Source: a virus
IMG/VR virus record: IMGVR_UViG_3300050821_007408
Span: 1-41,078 of that record
DNA length: 41,078 nucleotides
Direction: 5' to 3' (one strand)
Positions within the stretch are counted from its first letter, which is position 1. Each line of letters opens with the position of its first letter. A model generated the notes under the pieces. That model searched no databases and had not been told where the DNA came from. It saw only the letters and a list, made by a program, of their open reading frames with translations. This document shows positions 32,022 to 38,621 of this stretch, piece after piece. The translations under genes and the position numbers were made by a program.

Positions 32022-32050
32022 TTGACTATCTCTGGTACAATACCTATATT
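32022..32050 (+). promoter_or_regulatory. Sigma70-like promoter for the second plus-strand operon
   Basis: TTGACT (32022-32027), a 17-base spacer and TATATT (32045-32050). It lies 40 bases upstream of the SMC-like gene in the only clear intergenic gap between late and right-hand genes. AAAAGGAGCGG follows as the ribosome site of the 32090 gene. It probably drives the chain of overlapping genes to 36545. Confidence 0.65.
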
Positions 32051-32089
32051 GTCTTGGTATGAATTAGAGGGGTCAAAAGGAGCGGTCAC

Positions 32090-33508
32090 ATGGCAAGGAT
32101 TCCCAAGGAAGAACGTCACGCCCAGGTGGACGCGATCGTAGAAGCCAGCAGCGACAACATGCACATCATCGAGATGCGCATCGAGAATATCAAGCGGGTG
32201 AAGCTGGCCCACATCAAGCCCAAAAATAATCTAATCGTCGTCGCCGGCAAGAACGGCGAAGGTAAAAGCTCCGTCCTCGACTCGATGAGCTGGGCGCTGA
32301 CAGGAACCTCGACGGTGCCGCGCTACCCCATCCGCAGGGGCCAGCGCACCGGCAGCGTGAAGGTGGACATCGGCGACTTTGTTGTCACGCGGTACTTCAC
32401 TCACGTGGACGAGGAGAAGAGTGCCGAGGGGCGGACCTACATGTCGAAGCTGGTAGTCACCGGCAAGCGCGGCGAGGCCTTTCCCAGCCCACAGGTGCTA
32501 CTCGACAAACTTCTGGGCAAGATCAGCTTTGACCCGATGGCCTTCATGCGAAAAGACCCAGATGCCCAAGTCGAGGAGCTGCGCAGCCTCGTCACGTTCG
32601 ACGTGGATATCGACGCGCTCGAGGCCGAGCAGAAAGCCGACTATGACGCGCGGCGCGAGGCTGGCCGGGTGGCCGAGTCGCTGAAGAATCGAGTTGCTGC
32701 GATGCCCGTTCCTGCCCCGGATCTGCCACTGGAAGCGATCGACGTGGCCGCGTTGACCTTGAAGCTGCAGAACGCGGCCCAGCACAACAGCGGAGTGGCT
32801 GCACAGCAGCAACGGAAGACCCTACTACTGGAGCGGGCTGAGCGCGTAGCGGCGACGGCGAAGAAGATGCGCGAAGACGCCCATGCTTTGTTGAACGAGG
32901 CCGCAAAACTGGATGGTCTACACGTGGATCGGGCAGAGGGTGTAATCCGGGATGATGGCGAACTTCAGAAGCTACTGGCCGAGGCCCAGGCGATGACGAT
33001 TGGCGAGCCGATCGACACTGCCGACGTTGCGGCCGAGCTGACCAAAGGGAACGAGACCAACGCGGCCATCCAGCGCGCGGCCAACTATCGCCAGCTGGTG
33101 AAGGACCGGGAGGCCGCAGATGCGGCATGGACGGAGATCGATGCGCGGATGAAGAAGCGGGAGGCCGAGCGGGAGGCCGCGATCGCGCGGGCGAAGATGC
33201 CGATCGAAAAACTCTCGATCGCAAACGGCGAGGTAGTCTACGACGGGTTCCCCCTCAACCAGGCGTCGAACGCCGCGCAGATCCGCGTGAGCATGGCGAT
33301 CGGCATGGCCACCAACCCCAAGCTGCGCGTACTGCGCATCAGCGACGGGAGCCTGCTGGACGACGACAGCCTGCAGCTCGTGGCCGACGAGGCCAAGGCG
33401 AAGGACTTTCAGGTGTGGATCGAGCGCGTGGAGACAGACGGTAAGGTGAGCGTGGTGATGGAGGACGGCAACGCGACGGGCGAGGATGTGGAGGTTGAGA
33501 AAAAATGA
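32090..33508 (+). CDS. SMC/RecF-like ABC-type ATPase
   Basis: The 472-residue product has LIVVAGKNGEGKSSVLDSMS (Walker A GKNGEGKS at residues 53-60) as in the head of RecF/SbcC/Rad50-type proteins, a coiled-coil-like central part (about residues 180-380, e.g. LLLERAERVAATAKKMREDA) and a C-terminal LRVLRISDGSLLDDDSLQLV segment acting as Walker B/D-loop. It is smaller than Rad50/SbcC. It would tether or repair DNA ends, or help recombination. AAAGGAG upstream of ATG. A tail of very small genes follows. Confidence 0.75.
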   Translation: MARIPKEERHAQVDAIVEASSDNMHIIEMRIENIKRVKLAHIKPKNNLIVVAGKNGEGKSSVLDSMSWALTGTSTVPRYPIRRGQRTGSVKVDIGDFVVTRYFTHVDEEKSAEGRTYMSKLVVTGKRGEAFPSPQVLLDKLLGKISFDPMAFMRKDPDAQVEELRSLVTFDVDIDALEAEQKADYDARREAGRVAESLKNRVAAMPVPAPDLPLEAIDVAALTLKLQNAAQHNSGVAAQQQRKTLLLERAERVAATAKKMREDAHALLNEAAKLDGLHVDRAEGVIRDDGELQKLLAEAQAMTIGEPIDTADVAAELTKGNETNAAIQRAANYRQLVKDREAADAAWTEIDARMKKREAEREAAIARAKMPIEKLSIANGEVVYDGFPLNQASNAAQIRVSMAIGMATNPKLRVLRISDGSLLDDDSLQLVADEAKAKDFQVWIERVETDGKVSVVMEDGNATGEDVEVEKK

Positions 33509-33669
33509 CGAACGACGAAATTATCGACGAGATATACGCAGTGTCCAGCTTCCTAGTGGGGAACGGAGATGTCTGCGAAATAGCGGCCCGCCGCCTACGC
33601 GGGTTGGCAGCCAAAATTGAGGACGTTCCGGACAAGCGACGCGCGAGTGCGGTCGAAGAGGAAATGTAA
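33505..33669 (+). CDS. 54-aa hypothetical protein
   Basis: ATGA overlaps the SMC-like gene. The 54-residue acidic, helical product (MTNDEIIDEIYAVSSFLVGN) has no Cys pairs or span. It ends one base before the next start, so it belongs to the same chain. Function unknown. Confidence 0.55.
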   Translation: MTNDEIIDEIYAVSSFLVGNGDVCEIAARRLRGLAAKIEDVPDKRRASAVEEEM

Positions 33670-33834
33670 ATGGCGCGCACATGCGATCCAAGATGCTACG
33701 ACCTGGCCGAGCTGTTTCTGGAGGGCGAAGGGATCAAAACTCCTCAGACTATCTACGAGCTGGCGTGCGACATTCAGGAGACGATCGAGGATTTTATCGA
33801 AGTCGCGAAGCGCGAACTCGAGGAGGGAAAGTGA
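33670..33834 (+). CDS. 54-aa hypothetical protein
   Basis: It begins right after the previous stop (TAAATG). MARTCDPRCYDLAELFLEGE contains two Cys; the rest is an acidic helix (IQETIEDFIEVAKRELEEGK). GTGA overlaps the next gene. It is similar in length and acidity to its neighbour, but they are not obvious duplicates. Confidence 0.55.
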   Translation: MARTCDPRCYDLAELFLEGEGIKTPQTIYELACDIQETIEDFIEVAKRELEEGK

Positions 33835-34166
33835 ACGAGGACATCCTGCTTCACGCGCCAGAACGCGAACCGATCAATCGGATCGCATATAAGCGGTGGC
33901 GCGTGTATTACAACTGCCGCGAACATTTTCCCCACCTGGCCGCAGTCGATAACGGCACCGTGCAGAGCCAGATCCGCGTGCAGCACGTGCTTATGAGGGA
34001 TTGCGTAGAGATCTTCGGCAACTCTGACATGGGTAAACCTCGATCGGCGTCCCAGGAGATCGACTCACGCAAAGGGAAGCCGAATGAGCCTACGTGGTGG
34101 ATCGAGCTGTACGCGTTCGCCGTTTTTGAGAATGGCGGCGTCATCTTCCACGGAGGCGATCGGTGA
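33831..34166 (+). CDS. 111-aa hypothetical protein
   Basis: Start GTG 33831 overlaps the previous stop, with GAGGAGGG upstream. The product mixes beta and helix and has an aromatic-rich core (YKRWRVYYNCREHFPHLAAV, PTWWIELYAFAVFENGGVIF). A His/Cys pair near residue 30 could bind metal but is not a motif. No family recognised. It overlaps the next gene by GTGA. Confidence 0.55.
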   Translation: MNEDILLHAPEREPINRIAYKRWRVYYNCREHFPHLAAVDNGTVQSQIRVQHVLMRDCVEIFGNSDMGKPRSASQEIDSRKGKPNEPTWWIELYAFAVFENGGVIFHGGDR

Positions 34167-34411
34167 AGAACCTGCGGATGCGCGAGAAGCTGGATCTGGG
34201 CGAGTGCGTCGATGTGAACAAGGTAGGCCGTTCGATCGGACACGGCCTATTTGTTCTTACGACCTACGAAGACGGCGTGGACTACTGCGACGCAGCGAAC
34301 GATCAGTGGATCTGGAGTATCGGCAAAGACCTGGCCAGCGGCGAGATCATCGCCGCGACCGACACGCGGTTTTATCAGCACCCGGATTACGAATGCCTTT
34401 GGTTGAGGTAG
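34163..34411 (+). CDS. 82-aa hypothetical protein
   Basis: GTG start overlaps the previous stop. The 82-residue product ends with LASGEIIAATDTRFYQHPDY and ECLWLR; it contains DYCDAANDQWIWSIGKDL. The look is of a small beta-rich domain, perhaps of the type that binds or mimics another protein. No motif is recognised. Confidence 0.5.
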   Translation: MKNLRMREKLDLGECVDVNKVGRSIGHGLFVLTTYEDGVDYCDAANDQWIWSIGKDLASGEIIAATDTRFYQHPDYECLWLR

Positions 34412-34415
34412 AGCG

Positions 34416-34643
34416 ATGAGAGAGTTTACGCAGGAAGAGCGGAAAGCTGCAGCGCGAAGAGTTCTCGACGCAGGCACGTCACAAGCGACCGAACTACGCG
34501 TACGCGAGACAACGCAAGAGTTGATTGCGGAGGCCTGGGTCGGGGGAGAAGTGACTTACTGTGTGTCGAACCAATACGCCATGTATCTAGTGCTGACATT
34601 GGCTGAAACTAAAAAGGAACTGGAAGAGGCGCGGCGACCATGA
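34416..34643 (+). CDS. 75-aa hypothetical protein
   Basis: It starts 4 bases after the preceding stop with GAGGTAGAG upstream. The product is charged and helical (REFTQEERKAAARRVLDAGT) with a hydrophobic strand near the end (YAMYLVLTLAETKKEL). The stop overlaps the next start. Function unknown. Confidence 0.5.
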   Translation: MREFTQEERKAAARRVLDAGTSQATELRVRETTQELIAEAWVGGEVTYCVSNQYAMYLVLTLAETKKELEEARRP

Positions 34644-34954
34644 CGCGAGAGATTGCGGTTTTCATGCCCGATGAGATCGAGGCCTCGCTGGATAGAAACC
34701 TTCCGAATGGGTTGCGCCAGCTTGCCGACGCGCTCGAGGCCGGCACGATCGAGGGGCGCTGCATCGATTGCCGAGGGCATGGATTCACGCCGAAGGATGA
34801 TCCTCGCGCTCACCTGTTACTGCGGATCGACCTCGCCGCGCCGGTAATGCGGGTTTTAGAAGGCGAATCGCGGGAGGAGTTTGAACGCGATCGCATGGGG
34901 CAAACCGGAGAAGACAACGCGCGCAAAATGTTTGGAGACAAGGGAAAAAGCTAA
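34640..34954 (+). CDS. 104-aa hypothetical protein
   Basis: ATGA overlaps the previous gene. The product has IAVFMPDEIEASLDRNLPNG and a small Cys pair (CIDCRGHGF), like the CxxC-His of a ferredoxin- or DnaJ-type turn, but only one pair is present. It ends one base into the next start (TAATG). Function unknown. Confidence 0.5.
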   Translation: MTREIAVFMPDEIEASLDRNLPNGLRQLADALEAGTIEGRCIDCRGHGFTPKDDPRAHLLLRIDLAAPVMRVLEGESREEFERDRMGQTGEDNARKMFGDKGKS

Positions 34955-35448
34955 TGGCAGACCAGGAGAAACCCGCCAGCGGAGAGCTGATCGTTGCGTT
35001 AACACCCGATGGCCAGAACATCGTCATCAATCACCCGGATCTCAAACCCGACGCCGAAGGGTGCGGCCACATTATTTTCTCGCCCGACCAGGCGATGCGT
35101 CTGGCAACCCTGCTGTGGAAGAAGGCCTGTATCGCGCGCGGCATCGTCTGCGCACACTGCGGAGATTTCATTACCGAGGAGGGCGGCTGGGCGACGGCGC
35201 AATTCAGGTATTGCTTCAAGGAAGAGTGCCAGCAGGAATTTTACAAAGAGGCACAGGCGATGATTCGCGCGGTAGATCCGGAGACCGCCGATCGGCTGGC
35301 AGCGGCGACTAGAAAGCCAATGGCGACGGCGAGCTTCAAGTGCCCGAAATGCAGGAGGGTGAGCTACAACCCGAATGATATCGCGCAGAAATATTGTGGA
35401 TCGTGCCACCTGTTTTTCGGTGAACTCGAGATAGGACTACACCTATGA
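34954..35448 (+). CDS. 164-aa zinc-ribbon protein
   Basis: The product has two metal-binding clusters: CAHCGDF (about residue 67) with RYCFKEEC (about 87), and KCPKCRRV (about 130) with YCGSCHLFF (about 148), so two treble-clef or ribbon sites. The N-terminal part is a beta-rich domain (SGELIVALTPDGQNIVINHP). It shares a base with the previous stop and overlaps a 12-codon ORF by ATGA. Probably a DNA- or protein-binding accessory. Confidence 0.55.
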   Translation: MADQEKPASGELIVALTPDGQNIVINHPDLKPDAEGCGHIIFSPDQAMRLATLLWKKACIARGIVCAHCGDFITEEGGWATAQFRYCFKEECQQEFYKEAQAMIRAVDPETADRLAAATRKPMATASFKCPKCRRVSYNPNDIAQKYCGSCHLFFGELEIGLHL

Positions 35449-35483
35449 AAGTTTGGACCGATGCCGAGAAAAAAAGTCTATAG
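35445..35483 (+). CDS. 12-codon coupled ORF
   Basis: ATGA overlaps the previous stop; the ORF codes MKVWTDAEKKSL and ends within the 72-aa gene. It is in a different frame from both neighbours. Such a mini-ORF could carry terminating ribosomes to the weakly initiated gene at 35461. It may also have no function. Confidence 0.25.
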   Translation: MKVWTDAEKKSL

Positions 35484-35679
35484 CTATCGTCGCGAAGTAG
35501 TTGAGTGCCGAGGGTGCGGCGCGCGCGGGGTGCTGGGCGAACGCGCACCGGCTTACGTTCAGATCAGCAAATGGTTTGCGACGCAGTTCAAAACTCCCCA
35601 ACCGATGCCGGGAATCTATTGCAGCTTCGATTGCGCGATCGACGCAGCGCGGCGGGAAGGCAGCCTATGCCGATCCTGA
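35461..35679 (+). CDS. 72-aa Cys-containing hypothetical protein
   Basis: The product begins MPRKKVYSYRREVVECRGCG (one CxxC), with a later IYCSFDCAIDAA (CxxxC), together four possible zinc ligands. The ribosome site is weak, so initiation may depend on the overlapping mini-ORF. It overlaps the HNH gene by 13 bases. The fold is probably a small zinc finger like those of TRASH/FYVE-type, but this is only inferred. Confidence 0.5.
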   Translation: MPRKKVYSYRREVVECRGCGARGVLGERAPAYVQISKWFATQFKTPQPMPGIYCSFDCAIDAARREGSLCRS

Positions 35680-35999
35680 AGGAGAACAAACCGAAGTATC
35701 CGAAGGACTGGCCAGCGATCAGCGATCGCATCCGGTTCGATCGCGCGGACTACCGCTGCGAGATGGAGACGTATGATGGCGAACGCTGCACCGCCAGGCA
35801 CGGCCAGCGCCACCCATACACCGGAGTGATCGTGGTGTTGACCGTGGCGCACCTGAACCACAAGCCGGAAGATTGCCGGGACGAGAATCTAAAGGCAGCG
35901 TGCCAGCTCTGCCATAACCGCTACGACCTGGCGCACCGGATGCGCAGCCGACAGCGAAGGTTGCGAAGTGAGAGACAGACGATGGAGCTATTCCAATGA
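35667..35999 (+). CDS. HNH endonuclease
   Basis: The 110-residue product has the HNH signature: Cys31 and Cys41, LTVAHLNHKPEDC (His62, Asn64, His65), DENL (Asn74) and CQLCHNRYD (Cys79, Cys82, His83). Such small nucleases nick or cut DNA and, in tailed phages, often assist packaging or recombination; here it is far from terL and in an early-type operon, so DNA processing or host DNA attack is also possible. ATG 35667 is chosen because it is preceded by GGAAGG; longer upstream reading frames look spurious. Confidence 0.8.
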   Translation: MPILKENKPKYPKDWPAISDRIRFDRADYRCEMETYDGERCTARHGQRHPYTGVIVVLTVAHLNHKPEDCRDENLKAACQLCHNRYDLAHRMRSRQRRLRSERQTMELFQ

Positions 36000-36208
36000 G
36001 CGATGACCCACGCATCAGGATTCACGCCGATGAGATCTCGATCATAAAAGAGGCCTGGCAGATGATCGAAACGCACAACCTGGCCTGTAGCTGTGCCATC
36101 TGTACGGCCTACGTCAAGGGCAGCACGCCCAACGACGGGATCATGCAGGCGGCGGATGCTCTGCGCCACCTGCGCGGAGCTGGGCAGTTTGACAAGTTGC
36201 CGAACTAA
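35996..36208 (+). CDS. 70-aa hypothetical protein
   Basis: ATGA overlaps the HNH gene. The product has ISIIKEAWQMIETHNLACSC followed by AIC, so two Cys two residues apart and one later. It ends with LRHLRGAGQFDKLPN. The overall pattern is a short helical protein, possibly with a metal site. Unknown. Confidence 0.5.
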   Translation: MSDDPRIRIHADEISIIKEAWQMIETHNLACSCAICTAYVKGSTPNDGIMQAADALRHLRGAGQFDKLPN

Positions 36209-36212
36209 GCCC

Positions 36213-36545
36213 ATGCGCGAACCCGGTAAATTACCCACTGGCGAGGAGTGCGTTTGCCAGTTCCGCACCACCGTAGACGGCCCGACGCACCACTACCAAG
36301 GCTGGGCGCGCGTGGCGATCTACGCCAGCGGGATCTGGATGCAGTGGGAGGGTGACGCCAACTGGTACGCCGTGACCTGGTGGGAGATGGCCCACTACGC
36401 CCACGCGACGCCGCCCAAGCTACGCGACGAGCTGGAGTGGGAGCGGGACCAGGCGAGGCAGAAAGGGTTGCAGGAGGCCATCGCAGACGCCAAGGCACAC
36501 CCAGAGCTGTGGATGCCAACAGAAACCCGCCAGCGGCGACGCTGA
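36213..36545 (+). CDS. 110-aa hypothetical protein, last gene of the operon
   Basis: The product begins MREPGKLPTGEECVCQFRTT, has a compact aromatic core (WARVAIYASGIWMQWEGDAN, WYAVTWWEMAHYAH) and an Arg/Glu helical end. The Trp content is high. No ribosome site is strong; it starts 4 bases after the previous stop. Its stop is 4 bases from the stop of the convergent small membrane gene, with no room for a terminator. Confidence 0.5.
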   Translation: MREPGKLPTGEECVCQFRTTVDGPTHHYQGWARVAIYASGIWMQWEGDANWYAVTWWEMAHYAHATPPKLRDELEWERDQARQKGLQEAIADAKAHPELWMPTETRQRRR

Positions 36546-36549
36546 TCGA

Positions 36550-36663
36550 TCAAGGGGTTTCCCGCTTCCGTCGTGAAGAGTAGATGTGCGTTCCCCATCC
36601 CACCAGAAACCCTATGGCAAATTCCAGCATCATTCCCGATACCGCCGCCATGCGTGTCACCAT
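36550..36663 (-). CDS. 37-aa single-span membrane protein
   Basis: The minus-strand ORF encodes MVTRMAAVSGMMLEFAIGFL followed by VGWGTHIYSSRRKRETP. One hydrophobic span (about residues 5-25) and a basic C-terminal tail (SSRRKR) give an Nout/Cin topology. AGGAGG exactly seven bases before the ATG is a perfect Shine-Dalgarno. A promoter-operator and a hairpin leader lie upstream (36733-36809). Size and topology are like pinholins or small hydrophobic toxins, which cannot be distinguished from sequence alone. Confidence 0.65.
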   Translation of the reverse strand: MVTRMAAVSGMMLEFAIGFLVGWGTHIYSSRRKRETP

Positions 36664-36732
36664 CGGTCATCCTCCTGATTTCTTCCGCGATTGTAATCCC
36701 TTTTGATAAAATCCCCGGCAGACCTGGAGAAC

Positions 36733-36773
36733 CCTGCGAGAGACTAGAGGGAAATAATTTGCGCTCTCGCAGG
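36733..36773. repeat. Long inverted repeat in the leader of the 37-aa membrane gene
   Basis: CCTGCGAGAG (36733-36742) and CTCTCGCAGG (36764-36773) are perfect 10-bp inverted arms around a 21-base AT-rich loop. It lies near the 5' end of the predicted minus-strand transcript and has no T-run, so it is more likely a leader structure or protein site than a terminator. Confidence 0.6.
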
Positions 36774-36781
36774 TGACTGCG

Positions 36782-36809
36782 TGTATACCGCGAACTGGCC
36801 CAGTTCAAA
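36782..36809 (-). promoter_or_regulatory. Promoter with palindromic operator for the 37-aa membrane gene
   Basis: On the minus strand TTTGAA (36809-36804) and TATACA (36787-36782) are separated by 16 bases. The spacer is filled by a perfect 15-bp palindrome, GAACTGG-G-CCAGTTC (36792-36806), which overlaps the -35 end. A dimeric repressor would fit this site. CCCAG/CTGGG (36799-36817) also forms a short hairpin. The assignment is by pattern only. Confidence 0.5.
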
Positions 36810-36826
36810 GAGCTGGGTCGTTTTGT

Positions 36827-37018
36827 CTACTCCATTCGGACGATGAAGATCTCGCCGGACCAACTGCTTTTGCCGGGGTTGTCCTTGCGGTAAGCGGCGC
36901 TCAGCTCGTTGCGCTGCGCATCAGCCACAGGCCAGCTCAGCCCAGAGGCCACCACCGTTTCGATCTCATCGGTGCCGTAACGCATATTGCGGATGATGCT
37001 GTAGGTTTTGCCTTCCAT
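36827..37018 (-). CDS. 63-aa hypothetical protein
   Basis: ATG 37018 begins MEGKTYSIIRNMRYGTDEIE, preceded by GGGGGA; an in-frame ATG at 37066 lies inside the upstream gene and is less likely. The product is a small mixed domain ending SGEIFIVRME. It starts two bases after the upstream gene's stop. It is the last member of the minus-strand operon before the separate membrane gene. Unknown. Confidence 0.5.
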   Translation of the reverse strand: MEGKTYSIIRNMRYGTDEIETVVASGLSWPVADAQRNELSAAYRKDNPGKSSWSGEIFIVRME

Positions 37019-37019
37019 T

Positions 37020-37325
37020 TTAAATTCCCCCGTCTTTGCGTGGTTTCCACGGCGCGACCGACGCACCGCGCAGAGACGAAGGCATGATGCCGATGGGCGA
37101 GTTTGGATCAGCGGCGGGAACGTGTTTCAGAATGTCCACAGGCCCCGCGTCGTCGTCATCATCCTCCATGACTTGCAGGTAGGCGCGAGGGTGCATGACG
37201 CCACCAGCAAAGACGACCATCGTTCCCTCTGCGCTGGTGTCAAGGTAAGTTGTGGCGGGACCGTCTTCGATGTACTGCCGAATGCGGTCCCACTCTTCGG
37301 TGGTGATGATGGGCGAATTGTTCAT
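37020..37325 (-). CDS. 101-aa acidic hypothetical protein
   Basis: AAGGGGG precedes the ATG at 37325. The product has ITTEEWDRIRQYIEDGPATT, AEGTMVVFAGGVMHPRAYLQ and a run of five Asp (EDDDDDAG, about residues 54-60), giving strong negative charge; acidic small proteins sometimes mimic DNA. It shares one base with the upstream gene's stop. No family is recognised. Confidence 0.5.
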   Translation of the reverse strand: MNNSPIITTEEWDRIRQYIEDGPATTYLDTSAEGTMVVFAGGVMHPRAYLQVMEDDDDDAGPVDILKHVPAADPNSPIGIMPSSLRGASVAPWKPRKDGGI

Positions 37326-37660
37326 TAAATCCCCCTTCGGTCTGGGATGTGATTGTTGAGCGCGGCCGCGATCCGCTTCGCCAGCGTGTTGCTGACAGCG
37401 GTGCAGATGGCGCGATCGGAGAACATGACGCGCAAGCCTAGAGCGACGTACTGCGCACGAAGCGGCAGCCGCACACCAGCGAAGCGGAAGACCTCGCGCC
37501 AGCTCTCGCCCTGACAGATAACTCCTAAAGGTTTAGTTTCCTTGCGGAGTAGGCAGGGCGCGGCGCTAAGCGGAAGGACGCTCGCCTTCCAATCTGGCCC
37601 AAGAAAATAACGGGCCAGATCGTTCGCCTGGGCGACGGTGAAATCTTCATGTACCGCCAT
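37325..37660 (-). CDS. 111-aa hypothetical protein
   Basis: Starts MAVHEDFTVAQANDLARYFL, with GGAG ten bases upstream, overlapping the previous gene by 14 bases. It contains several Cys (PCLLRKET, VICQGE, AICTAV) but no CxxC. The C-terminal part is helical (NTLAKRIAAALNNHIPDRRG). Function unknown. Confidence 0.5.
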   Translation of the reverse strand: MAVHEDFTVAQANDLARYFLGPDWKASVLPLSAAPCLLRKETKPLGVICQGESWREVFRFAGVRLPLRAQYVALGLRVMFSDRAICTAVSNTLAKRIAAALNNHIPDRRGI

Positions 37661-37958
37661 TGGCTTTTTTCTCCAGTTGCTCGATTTTCGCACCACACTC
37701 TTTGCAGTAGTCGCGGTCCTCACTCCAGCTATCGGCCATTGCGTGTTCCTTGTTGCAGTCGGGACACGTAGCGGAGATCTGTTCGGCCTCGACTTCCCAA
37801 TCGGTGATGTAGCCTTTTTCTACCTGAAAATCTTCAGGCGTCTTCTCGCGCCAGAGCTTCAGAGCGCAGTCTTCGGCCTGATCTTCGTTATCAGTGTCCA
37901 GCTCGACTTCGTACTCACACATCGCTGTGATGCTCACTTTGACCTTGAATTTGCTCAC
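37647..37958 (-). CDS. 103-aa zinc-ribbon-tailed protein
   Basis: The first 70 residues (from GTG 37958) start MSKFKVKVSITAMCEYEVEL and are beta-rich with acidic patches. The end has CPDCNKEH and YCKECGAKI, a classic four-Cys zinc ribbon. GTGA overlaps the previous gene. An N-terminal extension to 38000 is open but overlaps that gene completely, so the GTG is chosen. Probably a nucleic-acid- or protein-interacting accessory. Confidence 0.55.
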   Translation of the reverse strand: MSKFKVKVSITAMCEYEVELDTDNEDQAEDCALKLWREKTPEDFQVEKGYITDWEVEAEQISATCPDCNKEHAMADSWSEDRDYCKECGAKIEQLEKKANGGT

Positions 37959-38128
37959 GATTGGCCCCCATTCTCTGCGTATTGCGTATCCATTTTGCAC
38001 GACTCATAGAGGTAGGTGTGGGCGAGTTCAAAGGAACCATTGTTCGCGAATTTAATAACGGAGTGAGGACGGCGGAAGGTGCGCGCGGTCGCAAGCGCGC
38101 GTGCGTGGCGTTCGATGGCTTCAAACAT
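37955..38128 (-). CDS. 57-aa hypothetical protein
   Basis: GGAGGT seven bases upstream of ATG 38128 supports it. The product MFEAIERHARALATARTFRR is basic at the start, then has HSVIKFANNGSFELAHTYLY and an acidic end. It lies one base from the previous gene's stop (TAAATG) and ends in GTGA overlap. Not recognised. Confidence 0.55.
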   Translation of the reverse strand: MFEAIERHARALATARTFRRPHSVIKFANNGSFELAHTYLYESCKMDTQYAENGGQS

Positions 38129-38365
38129 TTAGCGGACCTCCTTGCCGGCCATCTTCGATTCGAGGCGGATAATCTGCTGTGCCAGGTCAAGCATGACGAG
38201 GGTGAGCATGCTTTCCCGCTTGGTCTGGCGACTCAGATCGGTCGCCAGATAGTAGCCAATGCGCGTGACTTTGTTGTAGGCCGCTTGGTGGCTCAGCGGT
38301 GGCTCTGCGCACTCGTTACAGAGCGCGGGAGCGACGGTGGGAGCTGCTGTGGTGTGGAGGTTCAT
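38129..38365 (-). CDS. 78-aa hypothetical protein
   Basis: The ATG at 38365 follows the repeated leader element (AAAGGA ten bases upstream). The product starts MNLHTTAAPTVAPALCNECA (one CxxC), then RIGYYLATDLSRQTKRESML and TLVMLDLAQQIIRLESKMAG, a helical end. The single CxxC could pair with His residues near 30. Unknown role. Confidence 0.55.
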   Translation of the reverse strand: MNLHTTAAPTVAPALCNECAEPPLSHQAAYNKVTRIGYYLATDLSRQTKRESMLTLVMLDLAQQIIRLESKMAGKEVR

Positions 38366-38375
38366 CGGTGTTGTG

Positions 38376-38402
38376 TCCTTTCGGTGCTGGGCAGATGGCC
38401 CA
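38376..38402 (-). promoter_or_regulatory. Repeated leader element, copy A
   Basis: Minus strand: TGGGC-CATCT-GCCCA hairpin, then CAGCACCGAAAGGA, with the ATG of the 38365 gene ten bases after AAAGGA. It shares the 16-mer CCCAGCACCGAAAGGA with copies at 40023-40048 and 40942-40966. It looks like a structured ribosome-binding leader acting on mRNA, or a protein site. Confidence 0.7.
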
Positions 38403-38420
38403 CGCGGTTGATGTTGAGGT

Positions 38421-38621
38421 TTAGATAGGTTCGTTGCGTTTGAGTAGGGAGGCGACGGTCTCATTTTCGAGATCGAGTGTGGTGTTAACCGCGCAGCCCA
38501 GAATCTCTTCCAGCTCCCGCGCTCTATCCCAAAGCTGTGTTTGCGCCGTGGCGCACATGCCCAAAAGGATTACAGCGCGGAAACTGTCTGCGGAATTGAG
38601 CTTCTTATTTTTCATCGTCAT
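38421..38621 (-). CDS. 66-aa hypothetical protein
   Basis: ATG 38621 (MTMKNKKLNSADSFRAVILL) has GGAG seven bases upstream, inside the end of the previous gene. It has a hydrophobic centre (FRAVILLGMCATAQTQLW) and a helical, acidic end (LDLENETVASLLKRNEPI). Without clear membrane spans it may be a small helical binding protein. Confidence 0.5.
   Translation of the reverse strand: MTMKNKKLNSADSFRAVILLGMCATAQTQLWDRARELEEILGCAVNTTLDLENETVASLLKRNEPI

Noticed and set aside
36573-36776. 67-aa plus-strand frame rich in Pro and Ser over the small membrane gene region.
   Set aside because: It lies opposite a minus-strand ORF with a perfect Shine-Dalgarno, and has no ribosome site of its own.
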